Positions 32,367 to 42,365 of a DNA stretch of 42,365 nucleotides are shown here, in pieces. A program made the position numbers and the translations under genes. Below the pieces are notes generated by a model. That model had not been told where the DNA came from, did not search any database, and was given only the letters and a program-made list of their open reading frames with translations. The DNA lies in the NCBI GenBank assembly GCA_938015415.1, contig CALLPK010000035.1, positions 1 to 42,365 on the forward strand. Reading direction: 5' to 3'. Position 1 is the first letter of the stretch, and each line of letters opens with the position of its first letter. The stretch is from an uncultured Saprospiraceae bacterium. Lineage in GTDB: Bacteria > Bacteroidota > Bacteroidia > Chitinophagales > Saprospiraceae.

Positions 32367-35300
32367 ATGAAGCCAAGACTCTGCATTCTAATCTTATATA
32401 TTACTTTAGGTCTTTGTTTAGCCCTTTTTATTACAAAAAATTTCACCCCAAAAGACCTAAAAAATTCGAGTAGCAGCCTGTTATCTGCCAGCACTATTGA
32501 GCGTACTTCATTAGCAAATTCACCCGAGCGCTGCGCTCTAATTCCCGGTAATCACTTACCTTTCTATCTTCAAAAAAATAGTTTCAGGCGTACTTATCAA
32601 ACTAACCAATTCAGCATATGGAACCCTGCCATGGCAGCAGCACTGTCAATCAATAAAACATCCTCGACTACTTCTATTCAAAGCGGCGAAATTTTTACTT
32701 ACAATATCCAATACGCTTGTTCTGGCTTAACAGATAATTGCGAAGGCGTCATGATCACCGATCCTTTACCGCCCGAAGTGGAATTTGTAAGTTTAGCCGG
32801 CTCTGTTCATACCACCTCAGAAACTTACGATTCGGGCACCCGGACCGTAAGTTTTACGTTAATCGATCCGTTAAATGCAGGAACTTCCGGTCAGGTTCAA
32901 ATCAGGGTTCGTTTTCCTTTTGGTACCACACCAAATGGAATAACTGCTTCCAATACGGCGACTATATCTGCTGACAACGCTCCTTCGAGCAGTTCTTCGT
33001 TCGATGTATCTGCTCAAGCTTCTGTTAATCCGTTAGGAAATAAGTATCTCCTCAGTGGAGGGGCAGCCGGAGGAAATTCAACTTATACATTTGAACTTTG
33101 TAACCAAATAGGGACAGATTCTTTTGGTATCCTTACCATGCAGAATATCGTTATCAGAGATACTTTATTACCAGGGGTCATTTTTGTACAAACTAATCCC
33201 AATTTTGGCACTATAGCTAATTATGATGCAGCTTCCAGAGTAGTAACTTTCACTAAGCCAACACTTTCACCAGGAGAGTGCATTTATCCAAAACTAACCG
33301 TCAGTTATCCTGATCCTCCGTTTACCGTCGGAACAGCCGTTAGTAACACTGCCCACTTTTCATTCACACCCGTTGGAGAAAATCGGGATACAATTATAGA
33401 TGTTGACTCAAGAACCCTTAACCCACAGACCATACTTGCTATCTCCGATAAAATAAATTCCACTTCTAGTTTATATCCGGGACAAAACGGGACCTACCGA
33501 ATCGATGGAAATATAAATGGATCGGAAGACCTGGCAGATTTTTGCCTCAATGATACGATTCCTCCTGGAATTGAAGTAACCGAATTCACAGCCGGGGGTT
33601 GGTATTACGGCGGATTAGACGAAGGAGAATTTCGGTGTGATATATATTATACGACCAACCTTAATGGCCCCACCCTCGCCCCGGGCTCCCCTTATTCTAT
33701 CTGGACTCCCGAAAATACCATTACCACTACCTCACTGGGTTTAAATCCAGGTGTAGAATACATCACCAGTATCAATTGGTGCTTTGGAGATATCCCTGCG
33801 GGCTTTGCCACTTATGAGCCCGCCAGAATGGCCTATAATGTAATGACAAATGCCACTCCTGGAGTGGTCACGAATTGTTCCGAATTTTCTACGACTACTC
33901 CTGGTGCAAATCTTACCGATGATTGTGTGAATTTAAATATATTGACCCCACTTCCGGGCGCAAACCTCAACCCGTCAAAATATATTCCAGCAGACGAAAT
34001 TAGAACTTTCGATCAAGGGGATACGCTCTCATTTATAATTGCCATCCGAAATCAATTTGGGGGGGCAGACTCTTTAGAAAATCCAATTGCGTATGACCTG
34101 CTGCCAGAAGGTGTTACTTACCAAACAGGCTCCTGGTTTCTTACTCCTTGGGGAAATACTTCAGGATATCCTCTTCCCTCTTTTTCGGTTACCCCGAATT
34201 ATAATGGCACCGGAAGAGAATTGTTACGTTGGGAATGGACCGGTGCCTCCGGAATAAAAATTCCTCCGGGTGATCGGGTCGTTATTCAGTTTCAGGTACG
34301 CATCAGCGAATTTGCTATTGGTGGTACTCCCGCTTTTACAAATTACGCATATATACAATCACCCACTCAGATTAATTGTTTTGGTAATACACAGAATCCT
34401 GATATTTATGATTTTGACAATGATGGTAACACTACAGAAATTCTTTGCGGCAGTAATGAAATCGTTAATGTAAATGAAATTATCTCCCTCGAATCTGAAA
34501 AATTAGTAAGAGGACAACTCGACACCAATTGGACAAAATATCCCAACCTGGGATATACCGTTCCAGGAGGAATATCAGATTATCAGTTGATTGTTAGAAA
34601 CAAAGGGAATATTCAATTAGACTCAGTTATTGTCATCGATATTCTTCCGCATGTTGGCGATCAAGGTACTCTTACTTCCGTAAATAGAGACTCAAGATGG
34701 AGACCCAATCTAGTAGGCCCGGTTTCTGCACCGTCAGGTGTAACGGTTTACTATAGTACGGCTGGTAATCCATGTAGAAGTGCAGAAGGGATCGTTCCAT
34801 CTGGACCGCCCTCCTGTGTAAATCCAAACTGGACAACCTCACCACCTGCCAATATTACAACTGTTCAATCTCTAAAATTTGATTTTGGCTCTACCGTTCT
34901 TAATCCCAATGATTCTTTAATCCTAAAATGGCCGATGAGAGCACCTGTAAATGCGTTGACTACAATCGGAGCACAACCAGATTCTATAGCTTGGAATTCA
35001 TTCGGGTATATCGGACAACGAGTAGACAATGGAGATTATTTACTTCCTTCGGAGCCCTTGAAAGTAGGCGTTTCTATGAGTAATGAAGTGCCTGGAGTCA
35101 TCGGTGACTTTGTTTGGGTTGATACAGATATGGATGGAATTCAAGATACGGGTGAACTTGGATATAATGGAATGCGGGTCGAATTATTCAAAGATAATGG
35201 TGATGCGACAGCTGATCCTGCAATCGATACGTTCATCAACTTTACGTTAACAGCAAATGGAGGATATTATTTATTCCCCAACTTACCTCAAGGAGATTAC

Positions 35301-38300
35301 TTCCTTGTTTTTTACAAACCGGCACCTTATTCTATCTCACCAGCCAATGTTGGAGGAGATGATGCGCTTGATTCAGATGGTACTCAATTTAATCATAACG
35401 GATTTATCGTGGCGATAAGCCCCATAACTAATTTATTAGATACAGAATACGATTTTGATTGGGATTTAGGTATTTTCCCTAATGATCTTGGCGCGGTAGG
35501 TAATTATGTCTGGGCAGATGACAACGGTGATGGGATTCAAAATGAAGCAATTTTAAATGGCGTAAATGGAGTCGTTGTTAACTTGTACAATAACGCTACC
35601 CCGGGAACCATATTTGCCTCCGATGTTACTGCCAATGACTTTAATGGAAATTCAGGGCATTATCTTTTTGATTTAATTCCACCAGGAAATTATTTTTTGG
35701 AATTTATACTTCCAGCAAATACTACTTTTGTTCCTCAGGGCTCAACGGGGAGTAGCGATCCTTCTGACTCAGATGCGAATGCAACTACTGGAAGAACCGA
35801 AGTCTTCTCAATTGTTGCCAATGTCTATGATGATAGTTGGGATGCGGGCTTAATCCTTTCTAGTACGGAAGTCTGTGGCAATGGGATTGATGATAACCTT
35901 GATGGAGAAATTGATGAAGACTGTGCAACGATAAATGGTACTGTATTCGAAGACATAAATTTTGGAGGAGGAAACGGTCGAAGTTATTCTATTGCAAATA
36001 CATCTGCTCAGTCTTCCGGTTGGGCAGCTAATGAAATTGCTGTAGAAAATGCCATTGTTGAATTATATGATAATGCAGGAGCATTCATTGCTACTACAAC
36101 TACGGATGGCAATGGTGATTACTCTTTTGAAACACCAGGTGGTCCCGGTACTTACCAAGTTCGTGTAGTAAATAATACTGTTACATCCAATCGAGGAAGT
36201 AACTCAACCGGACAAAACATTATTTCGGTTCAAACCTTTAGAACAGATGGAATAACTGACATATTAAATGAAGTAGGGGGTAAGTCTCCAAACTTAATAG
36301 ACGCCAATCAGAATACGACAAGTAGTAATTTATCAACACTTTCATCAGCAACTATCGATGCCCAATCGGTTACGCAAGTTGTAGTGAGTGCAGGAAATAT
36401 TGATGATGTTGATTTTGGTTTCAACTTTGATGTAGTTGTTAATACCAACGATGCTGGTCAAGGATCTCTTCGACAATTCATATTAAATAGTAATGAATTA
36501 GACAACGCTAATTTAGATCAGGAAGATACCCCAACAAATGGTGTTGATTTCCCTAAAAATCCAGGATGGGAAACGTCCATTTTTATGATTCCAGGCGCGG
36601 GTCCACACGTCATACAACCAACAGCTACGCTTCCCACTATTAGAGATGGTTTTACCCACGTTAGCGGGTACACACAAGATGGTTCTGCACAAGGCCCAAT
36701 CGCTAGTCGGACAATAAATGTAGAACTAATCGGTAACTCTACTGCGATTGATGGGTTATCCATATTTACCAGTGATGCTCAGGTTTCTGGACTAGCGATT
36801 AACACTTATCGAAGAGGTATTTATTGCTTTCAAAATGGTGCAGTCAATAATTTCATTTGGGGGAATTATATTGGTACAAAAACGGATGGAAATACCATTG
36901 GAACTAATACAGGAGTAGGAATACAAATGAATAATATTAATAACTCCTTTTCGGGAACCAACGGAGATGACCTAAACGATGCAAATGAAGGAAACCTACT
37001 TTCGGCTAGTTACGGAGGGGTAGAAATAAGAAATACTGAAAATATATTAATTGCTGGGAACTATATCGGTACGGACAAAACAGGTATGCTGGACCGAGGA
37101 AACCGCTTTTTGGGTATTCATATCAGAGATGCGACGGCCACCAACTATGTAGGATTTAAAGATACTGCACTTAATAACACAAGTGCAGAACTTAGAAATA
37201 TTTCTTCCGGGAACGGAACCGATGGAATAAGAATCACCAATGGAGAAAATCAAATAATTGCGGGTAATTACATTGGAACAAATAGATTAGGTACCGGATC
37301 CATTACTAATGGAGGATATGGTGTTCAATTCGTAGGTATAGTTAATAACTCTATTATTGGAACGAATTCGAATGGAAATGATGACCTGCTGGAAAGAAAT
37401 ATTATCTCAGGTAATAACGCCGGAATTCGTTTGGCTTCCAGTGGATCTGGCTCTAACAATATCATTGCAGGTAATTTTATTGGAACTGACCTTACAGGAA
37501 ATGCACCGTTACCAAACTTAAATAATGGTTTAGATATTATCAATCCTTTTTCCAATACAATTATTGGAACCAACGGAGATAATATAAGCGACGCAGCAGA
37601 ACGTAATATTATTTCAGGAAACATGGAAGACGGGATAAGAATTGATCAAACCCAGGGAACCATCGTAGCTGGAAATTATATCGGTTTAGGTGCAGATGGC
37701 ACTACACCCATAGGAAATGGTAAAAGGGGTGTTTTTTTTGATAGAAATGCGATTAATAATGTCATTGGATATCATCCATCAATGCTTAACAATAATGAAC
37801 TACAAGTAGGTAATCAAATAAAATTCAACAACGATGCAGGAATTGGTTTGGCTGGTAACGGTACCGGCAACCGAATCAGTCGCAATCAAATAGCAGACAA
37901 CTTGAATCTCGGTATCGATCTGAACTATGATGCTGTTACTACAAATGACAATGGAGATACCGATAACGGAACTAATAACTTACTAAATTTTCCGGTTTTA
38001 ACCAATGCGGTACAGCTTGGAACAAATTTGACAATTTCCGGATTTGCACCGCCAGGTGCAGAGATAGAGTTTTTTATAGCCGATACGGGACCAAGTCCAA
38101 ATCCTCTTCCCAGTAACTACACATATTCTTTCGGAGAAGGTGCTACCTACCTTTTCTCATTTACAGAGGGTTCTCCACAGGATTTGGATGCCACTACTGG
38201 TGCTTATACAAATGATGGGACTGGTAACATCTTTGTAAGAAATCAAAACCGATTTGAAATTACTGTTGATGCTTCAGCCTTTTTTTTATTTGATGGAATA

Positions 38301-41300
38301 AATATCACTGCTACTGCTACCGATATCAACAATAATACATCTGAATTTAATGGCTGGACAATCGTTAATTTCATAGAAATATGTGGAAATAGTATAGACG
38401 ATGATGGTGATGGGTTGGTGGATTGCCTTGATTGCGATGATTGCGACGGAGGTATTCCTCCGGTTTTCACTTTTCCGTTCCCTCAAGACACAATTATTAA
38501 TTGCGCCGCTACTATTCCCCCACCAGCAAATCCAACCGCAACCGATAATTGTCAGGCACCCACCATTTCTTTTTCAGAAACAAACAATCAGGGATCAGAT
38601 CTTTGTAGCCAGAATAACTATCAAATAGTCAGACAGTGGACCGCTACCGATATTTGTGGAAATTCCACTACCATTTCGCAAACAATCACTATCGAAGACG
38701 CCACCAACAGTTGTGCGACCGTACCACTCGTTGGAGGAACTGCTTTTCTGGATTCAAATAATAACGGTTTCGAAGATGATGGCTTGAATGGAATTGCCGG
38801 TTTGTCCGTATTCCTTTTTTCCAATGATAATGGAAATAGTATTTTACTGAACCAAACCATAACGGACGCTGAAGGAAATTATTCTTTCACCACAGGTATC
38901 ACCAACGGGGAACCTTACAGAATCGAATTTGTTCGTCCGGCTGGAATGCCCGAACAGTTTACCCGGCACGGAATGGATAATGGTACAAATGTCCAGTTTA
39001 TTACTGCACCCGACTGTACCGTTGATGTAGGTCTCGCTGATCCGGCTGATTATTGCGAAGCACAACCCTATATGTATTTGTCCTGTTATAGCTTTGGCCC
39101 TGCCGCCGGTAACCCTACCGATGCTATCGTAGGACTACCGACCAATATGCTCACCGATCCAATGTCCAATGCCACTATTAGCGGTTCTATGAAGTATCTC
39201 GCCAACGCCGAGCACGTTGGTTCAACTTATGGTATGGCATTCAGCAATTCAAAAAACAGATTATACACCTCTGCTTTTATGAAAAGGCACGTCGGCTTCG
39301 GTCCTGGAGGTACGGGGGCTATCTACGAAATTGATCCGGATGCAACCAGCCCCGGTGCTAATATCTTGGTGGACTTAAATACAGTCTTCGGAGCGAATAC
39401 TGCCGGAGTAGACCCACACCCTTATGGTACAACGGAGATATGTCCTGGTTGCGAAACGTCTCCAACACCCGCTAATAATTTTAATTGCTGGCAATATGAT
39501 ACGCTTTCCTGGGATCCAGTCGGTAGAATTAGTCTGGGTGATCTGGACATCAGCGATGATGGTGAAGAGTTATTTGTCATGAACCTTGCAGACAAAATGC
39601 TTTATCAAATTAATATTGATAACCCTGCCAACATAAATAGATTTCCATTTCCGGAGGGAGACATTAATTGCTTACCCGGTGGAGAAGTACGACCATTCGC
39701 CGTGAAATATCGGGATGAAGCGGTCTACGTCGGAGCCATTTGCGATCAGGTAAATTCTACTACGGCAATGGCCTATGTCTATCGCCTTGACTTAATCACT
39801 GCTAATTGGACACGTGTGCTCGAAGCAAATTATCAAAGAGGTAATGGAGGAGCTGCTTCCAGAAGATACCGGTCATGGTCTTCCTTTAGTACATTTATAG
39901 ATGGTTCACCAAGATCATCTAATAGTATTCATCCGCTCCTTGCCGGAATAGAATTTGACGGAGATGACATGATCCTTGGAATACGGGACTTATCTGGCGA
40001 CCGCTACGGCTCTCAAACCGGAAAACCTAACCGGGTTTGCGGTTTACTGGGTTACATTTCTAATGGGGATATTCTGCGTGCTTGTAGAGATCTTTCTGGT
40101 TATAGTCTGGAATATGATGCAACCTGTGGCGGAATAACTACCGCAGGAAACGCAATCGGGTATGGACTATATGGGTCACTGGATGAAAGTTCTTTTTATT
40201 TCGAGGATTTAGCTCCTAATGGCCAATCACAAATTACTTTAGGTGGATTAGCTCAGTTCCCTAATGGACCTATCTACAGTACTGCTTATGATATTCTGGA
40301 ACTATATGATTTTGGTGTAGCAGTATATGATAACAACACCGGTAGAAGAAATGCCAACTACCAGCTAGCTACCGAAACTAACACTTTTGGTGGCTTTGGT
40401 AAAGCTAATGGTTTAGGTGATATTGAATTTGGTTGCGGAGAACCACTGGTTGAAATCGGTAACCGAGTTTGGCTTGATACAAATAATAATGGTATACAGG
40501 ACGTTACCGAAACGGGTATTCCAGGTGTAAATATAACGCTCATTAATTCTGCGGGAGAAACTGTTGGAATACAAATAACGGATAGTAACGGTGAATATTA
40601 TTTCAACGATTTCATCCTCGGTGATTCTACCATCCGAGCGAATGAGAATTATTACATAATCATAGATGGCCCCAATTATAATACTACGAATCAGATTCTA
40701 ATGGATAGTCTGATCCTGACTACTCCCAATACTGGCCAGTCTCCTAATAATGATATTAATGACAGTGATGCCCTGATCGGTAATGGAACTGATCCGGCTT
40801 GGACACTTAATTATCCATTTATCTTGACCACTACGGGATCTCCAGGCGAAAGCATTCACAATTATGATTTTGGTTTTAGAGCTTGTCTTCCTCCGGTTAT
40901 AATTGGAACCCCAAACGATACTATTGTCGAATGCAGTAATATTCCTGTTGCTCCTGCTATTGGAACAGAAATAACAACAACAAGTGAATGCTATAATGTT
41001 ACTCTGACACTTTCAGAATTTATACAAAACCAAACATGCCAGCATACTTACACGCTTTTACGTGTTTGGAGTGCTATAGATGACAATGGTCAAATTACTC
41101 GGGATTCACAGTCAATCTCTATCAGTGACTCAACGGCTCCGATATTTACCAGTGTCCCATTAAATACTGTTGAGGAATGTAGTTTTATTCCACTGGCAGA
41201 TCCATTTTCAGTAACTGTTACGGATAACTGCACCATAACCGGAAATATAATAATTACAGTTAATGATGTTTCAACTCCACCAGTAGGTTGCCCTAACACT

Positions 41301-42365
41301 TATACCATCACCAGAACCTGGACCGCGACCGATGAATGTAGCAACACCACCACTGCTTCGCAAACCATCACCGTCCAGGATACCACCGATCCAGTTATCA
41401 CCAACGTGCCTGCTAACATTACTGCCGAATGTGATAATATTCCAGCGGCTGTACCCGCTAACGTAACCGTTACCGACAATTGTACTCTAACTGGTGATAT
41501 AAACGTAACGGTGAACGACGTGCAGTCCGCAACTACTTGCGCGAACACTTATACCATCACCAGAACATGGACCGCAACCGATGAATGTAGCAACACCGCT
41601 ACCGCTTCGCAAACCATCACCGTCCAGGATACTACCGATCCAGTTATCACCAACGTGCCTGCTAACATTACTGCCGAATGTGATAATATTCCAGCGGCAA
41701 TTCCGGCTAACGTAACCGTTACCGATAATTGTACTTTAACTGGTGATATAAACGTTACGGTCAACGATGTGCAGTCCGCAACTACTTGCGCTAACACTTA
41801 TACCATCACCAGAACATGGACCGCAACCGATGAATGTAGCAATACCGCTACCGCTTCGCAAACCATCACCGTCCAGGATACTACCGATCCAATTATCACC
41901 AACGTGCCTGCTAACATTACCGCAGAATGTGATAATATTCCAGCAGCAATTCCGGCTAACGTCACCGTTACAGACAATTGTACTTTAACTGGTGATATCA
42001 ACGTTACGGTGAACGATGTGCAGTCCGCAACTACCTGCGCAAACACTTATACCATCACTAGAACTTGGACCGCGACCGATGAATGTAGTAACACCGCTAC
42101 TGCTTCGCAAACCATCTCCGTCCAGGATACTACTGATCCAGTTATCACCAACGTGCCTGCTAATATTACTGCGGAATGTGATAATATTCCAGCAGCAATT
42201 CCGGCTAACGTAACCGTTACCGATAATTGTACTCTAACTGGTGATATCAACGTTACGGTGAACGACGTGCAGTCCGCAACTACCTGCGCAAACACTTATA
42301 CCATCACCAGAACTTGGACCGCTACCGATGAATGTAGCAATACCGCTACCGCTTCGCAAACCATC
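32367..42365 (+). CDS. Giant mosaic surface protein, at least 3333 residues, 3' end beyond the window
   Basis: Reading from the ATG at 32367, the frame is open for exactly 3333 codons to the right edge. Residues 1-25 look like a signal peptide (MKPRLCILILYITLGLCLALF). Five DUF11-like domains follow (about 89, 222, 356, 535 and 707 onward; for example VMITDPLPPEVEFVSL). Two SdrD_B-like domains start near 910 and 1041 (VIGDFVWVDTDMDGIQD, VGNYVWADDNGDGIQN). MopE-like Asp-rich segments (CGNGIDDNLDGEIDEDC near 1168, CGNSIDDDGDGLVDC near 2004) suggest metal binding. A parallel beta-helix spans about 1357-1855 (VNTNDAGQGSLRQF, repeated NYIGT). More modules are HYR-like (2030), SdrD_B-like (2121, 2693), a propeller-like region (2231-2690), then HYR-like repeats from about 2842. 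Probably exported by the type IX system, although the sorting domain is out of view. Confidence 0.9.
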   Translation, partial: MKPRLCILILYITLGLCLALFITKNFTPKDLKNSSSSLLSASTIERTSLANSPERCALIPGNHLPFYLQKNSFRRTYQTNQFSIWNPAMAAALSINKTSSTTSIQSGEIFTYNIQYACSGLTDNCEGVMITDPLPPEVEFVSLAGSVHTTSETYDSGTRTVSFTLIDPLNAGTSGQVQIRVRFPFGTTPNGITASNTATISADNAPSSSSSFDVSAQASVNPLGNKYLLSGGAAGGNSTYTFELCNQIGTDSFGILTMQNIVIRDTLLPGVIFVQTNPNFGTIANYDAASRVVTFTKPTLSPGECIYPKLTVSYPDPPFTVGTAVSNTAHFSFTPVGENRDTIIDVDSRTLNPQTILAISDKINSTSSLYPGQNGTYRIDGNINGSEDLADFCLNDTIPPGIEVTEFTAGGWYYGGLDEGEFRCDIYYTTNLNGPTLAPGSPYSIWTPENTITTTSLGLNPGVEYITSINWCFGDIPAGFATYEPARMAYNVMTNATPGVVTNCSEFSTTTPGANLTDDCVNLNILTPLPGANLNPSKYIPADEIRTFDQGDTLSFIIAIRNQFGGADSLENPIAYDLLPEGVTYQTGSWFLTPWGNTSGYPLPSFSVTPNYNGTGRELLRWEWTGASGIKIPPGDRVVIQFQVRISEFAIGGTPAFTNYAYIQSPTQINCFGNTQNPDIYDFDNDGNTTEILCGSNEIVNVNEIISLESEKLVRGQLDTNWTKYPNLGYTVPGGISDYQLIVRNKGNIQLDSVIVIDILPHVGDQGTLTSVNRDSRWRPNLVGPVSAPSGVTVYYSTAGNPCRSAEGIVPSGPPSCVNPNWTTSPPANITTVQSLKFDFGSTVLNPNDSLILKWPMRAPVNALTTIGAQPDSIAWNSFGYIGQRVDNGDYLLPSEPLKVGVSMSNEVPGVIGDFVWVDTDMDGIQDTGELGYNGMRVELFKDNGDATADPAIDTFINFTLTANGGYYLFPNLPQGDYFLVFYKPAPYSISPANVGGDDALDSDGTQFNHNGFIVAISPITNLLDTEYDFDWDLGIFPNDLGAVGNYVWADDNGDGIQNEAILNGVNGVVVNLYNNATPGTIFASDVTANDFNGNSGHYLFDLIPPGNYFLEFILPANTTFVPQGSTGSSDPSDSDANATTGRTEVFSIVANVYDDSWDAGLILSSTEVCGNGIDDNLDGEIDEDCATINGTVFEDINFGGGNGRSYSIANTSAQSSGWAANEIAVENAIVELYDNAGAFIATTTTDGNGDYSFETPGGPGTYQVRVVNNTVTSNRGSNSTGQNIISVQTFRTDGITDILNEVGGKSPNLIDANQNTTSSNLSTLSSATIDAQSVTQVVVSAGNIDDVDFGFNFDVVVNTNDAGQGSLRQFILNSNELDNANLDQEDTPTNGVDFPKNPGWETSIFMIPGAGPHVIQPTATLPTIRDGFTHVSGYTQDGSAQGPIASRTINVELIGNSTAIDGLSIFTSDAQVSGLAINTYRRGIYCFQNGAVNNFIWGNYIGTKTDGNTIGTNTGVGIQMNNINNSFSGTNGDDLNDANEGNLLSASYGGVEIRNTENILIAGNYIGTDKTGMLDRGNRFLGIHIRDATATNYVGFKDTALNNTSAELRNISSGNGTDGIRITNGENQIIAGNYIGTNRLGTGSITNGGYGVQFVGIVNNSIIGTNSNGNDDLLERNIISGNNAGIRLASSGSGSNNIIAGNFIGTDLTGNAPLPNLNNGLDIINPFSNTIIGTNGDNISDAAERNIISGNMEDGIRIDQTQGTIVAGNYIGLGADGTTPIGNGKRGVFFDRNAINNVIGYHPSMLNNNELQVGNQIKFNNDAGIGLAGNGTGNRISRNQIADNLNLGIDLNYDAVTTNDNGDTDNGTNNLLNFPVLTNAVQLGTNLTISGFAPPGAEIEFFIADTGPSPNPLPSNYTYSFGEGATYLFSFTEGSPQDLDATTGAYTNDGTGNIFVRNQNRFEITVDASAFFLFDGINITATATDINNNTSEFNGWTIVNFIEICGNSIDDDGDGLVDCLDCDDCDGGIPPVFTFPFPQDTIINCAATIPPPANPTATDNCQAPTISFSETNNQGSDLCSQNNYQIVRQWTATDICGNSTTISQTITIEDATNSCATVPLVGGTAFLDSNNNGFEDDGLNGIAGLSVFLFSNDNGNSILLNQTITDAEGNYSFTTGITNGEPYRIEFVRPAGMPEQFTRHGMDNGTNVQFITAPDCTVDVGLADPADYCEAQPYMYLSCYSFGPAAGNPTDAIVGLPTNMLTDPMSNATISGSMKYLANAEHVGSTYGMAFSNSKNRLYTSAFMKRHVGFGPGGTGAIYEIDPDATSPGANILVDLNTVFGANTAGVDPHPYGTTEICPGCETSPTPANNFNCWQYDTLSWDPVGRISLGDLDISDDGEELFVMNLADKMLYQINIDNPANINRFPFPEGDINCLPGGEVRPFAVKYRDEAVYVGAICDQVNSTTAMAYVYRLDLITANWTRVLEANYQRGNGGAASRRYRSWSSFSTFIDGSPRSSNSIHPLLAGIEFDGDDMILGIRDLSGDRYGSQTGKPNRVCGLLGYISNGDILRACRDLSGYSLEYDATCGGITTAGNAIGYGLYGSLDESSFYFEDLAPNGQSQITLGGLAQFPNGPIYSTAYDILELYDFGVAVYDNNTGRRNANYQLATETNTFGGFGKANGLGDIEFGCGEPLVEIGNRVWLDTNNNGIQDVTETGIPGVNITLINSAGETVGIQITDSNGEYYFNDFILGDSTIRANENYYIIIDGPNYNTTNQILMDSLILTTPNTGQSPNNDINDSDALIGNGTDPAWTLNYPFILTTTGSPGESIHNYDFGFRACLPPVIIGTPNDTIVECSNIPVAPAIGTEITTTSECYNVTLTLSEFIQNQTCQHTYTLLRVWSAIDDNGQITRDSQSISISDSTAPIFTSVPLNTVEECSFIPLADPFSVTVTDNCTITGNIIITVNDVSTPPVGCPNTYTITRTWTATDECSNTTTASQTITVQDTTDPVITNVPANITAECDNIPAAVPANVTVTDNCTLTGDINVTVNDVQSATTCANTYTITRTWTATDECSNTATASQTITVQDTTDPVITNVPANITAECDNIPAAIPANVTVTDNCTLTGDINVTVNDVQSATTCANTYTITRTWTATDECSNTATASQTITVQDTTDPIITNVPANITAECDNIPAAIPANVTVTDNCTLTGDINVTVNDVQSATTCANTYTITRTWTATDECSNTATASQTISVQDTTDPVITNVPANITAECDNIPAAIPANVTVTDNCTLTGDINVTVNDVQSATTCANTYTITRTWTATDECSNTATASQTI
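41127..42365 (+). repeat. Tandem 249-bp (83-residue) HYR-like repeat array
   Basis: Copies begin at 41379, 41628, 41877 and 42126 (the last cut by the window edge), preceded by a diverged 252-bp copy at 41127. Each encodes about 83 residues beginning DTTDPVITNVPANITAECDN and ending TATASQTITVQ, with conserved cysteines near positions 18, 35, 54 and 70. Neighbouring copies differ mostly at third codon positions. The array continues beyond the window. Confidence 0.95.

Noticed and set aside
32315-32473. A 52-codon plus-strand frame beginning MKIDLANEIQ
   Set aside because: It overlaps the signal-peptide region of the giant gene in another frame, shows no family features, and its later codons mirror the real gene.
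36518-40543. Many short minus-strand frames over the second half of the window
   Set aside because: All lie opposite the continuous plus-strand giant frame, have low-complexity composition and no recognisable domain.
41090-42295. A ladder of 82-residue minus-strand frames spaced exactly 249 nt apart
   Set aside because: They are antisense shadows of the 249-bp coding repeats on the plus strand; the period is divisible by 3, so an open antisense frame is simply repeated.

Overview
The window looks like chromosomal DNA of a Bacteroidota bacterium, most likely a member of the Saprospiria. This is inferred from gene content and was not tested by search. The evidence is a fused lpxC/fabZ gene, a type B (CHU_C-like) C-terminal domain of the type IX secretion system on a 1960-residue surface protein, TAnnTTTG-type promoter elements, near-absent Shine-Dalgarno sequences, a DUF3667 protein, and very long repeat-rich extracellular proteins.

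Layout. 1-4.5 kb: a tandem repeat, rarA, a Uma2-type nuclease-fold protein, and two convergent glycosyltransferases that overlap by 13 nt. 4.6-10.7 kb: a 5.9-kb minus-strand gene for a secreted Ig/PKD-like multidomain protein, with a 166-bp MITE-like element inserted exactly at its stop codon. 11.2-18.6 kb: alaS, divergent from an M23 peptidase gene, then a DUF3667 membrane protein, gatB and a MerR-type regulator. 18.8-23.4 kb: a minus-strand lipid A block, lpxD then lpxC/fabZ-lpxA-ABC ATPase-ykgJ; the last four overlap one another. 23.6-26.6 kb: hemC, a YfiT/DinB-like protein, a DEDDh exonuclease and hemD, so two tetrapyrrole enzymes bracket two unrelated genes. 26.6-32 kb: lepA, a propeller/SprB-like/OmpA protein, and a small metallophosphoesterase. 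32.4 kb to the right edge: one uninterrupted reading frame of at least 3333 codons that leaves the window. It encodes a giant mosaic surface protein with DUF11-like, SdrD_B-like, MopE-like, beta-helix and propeller-like parts, ending in a 249-bp tandem repeat array. This gene has no stop codon inside the window and is easily missed.

The housekeeping genes are ordinary. The unusual features are the small repeats at gene 3' ends and the giant surface proteins. At least five families of short repeats or palindromes lie directly behind stop codons, and in several cases supply the stop codon. No tRNA, rRNA, CRISPR array, phage gene or intact transposase gene was recognised.
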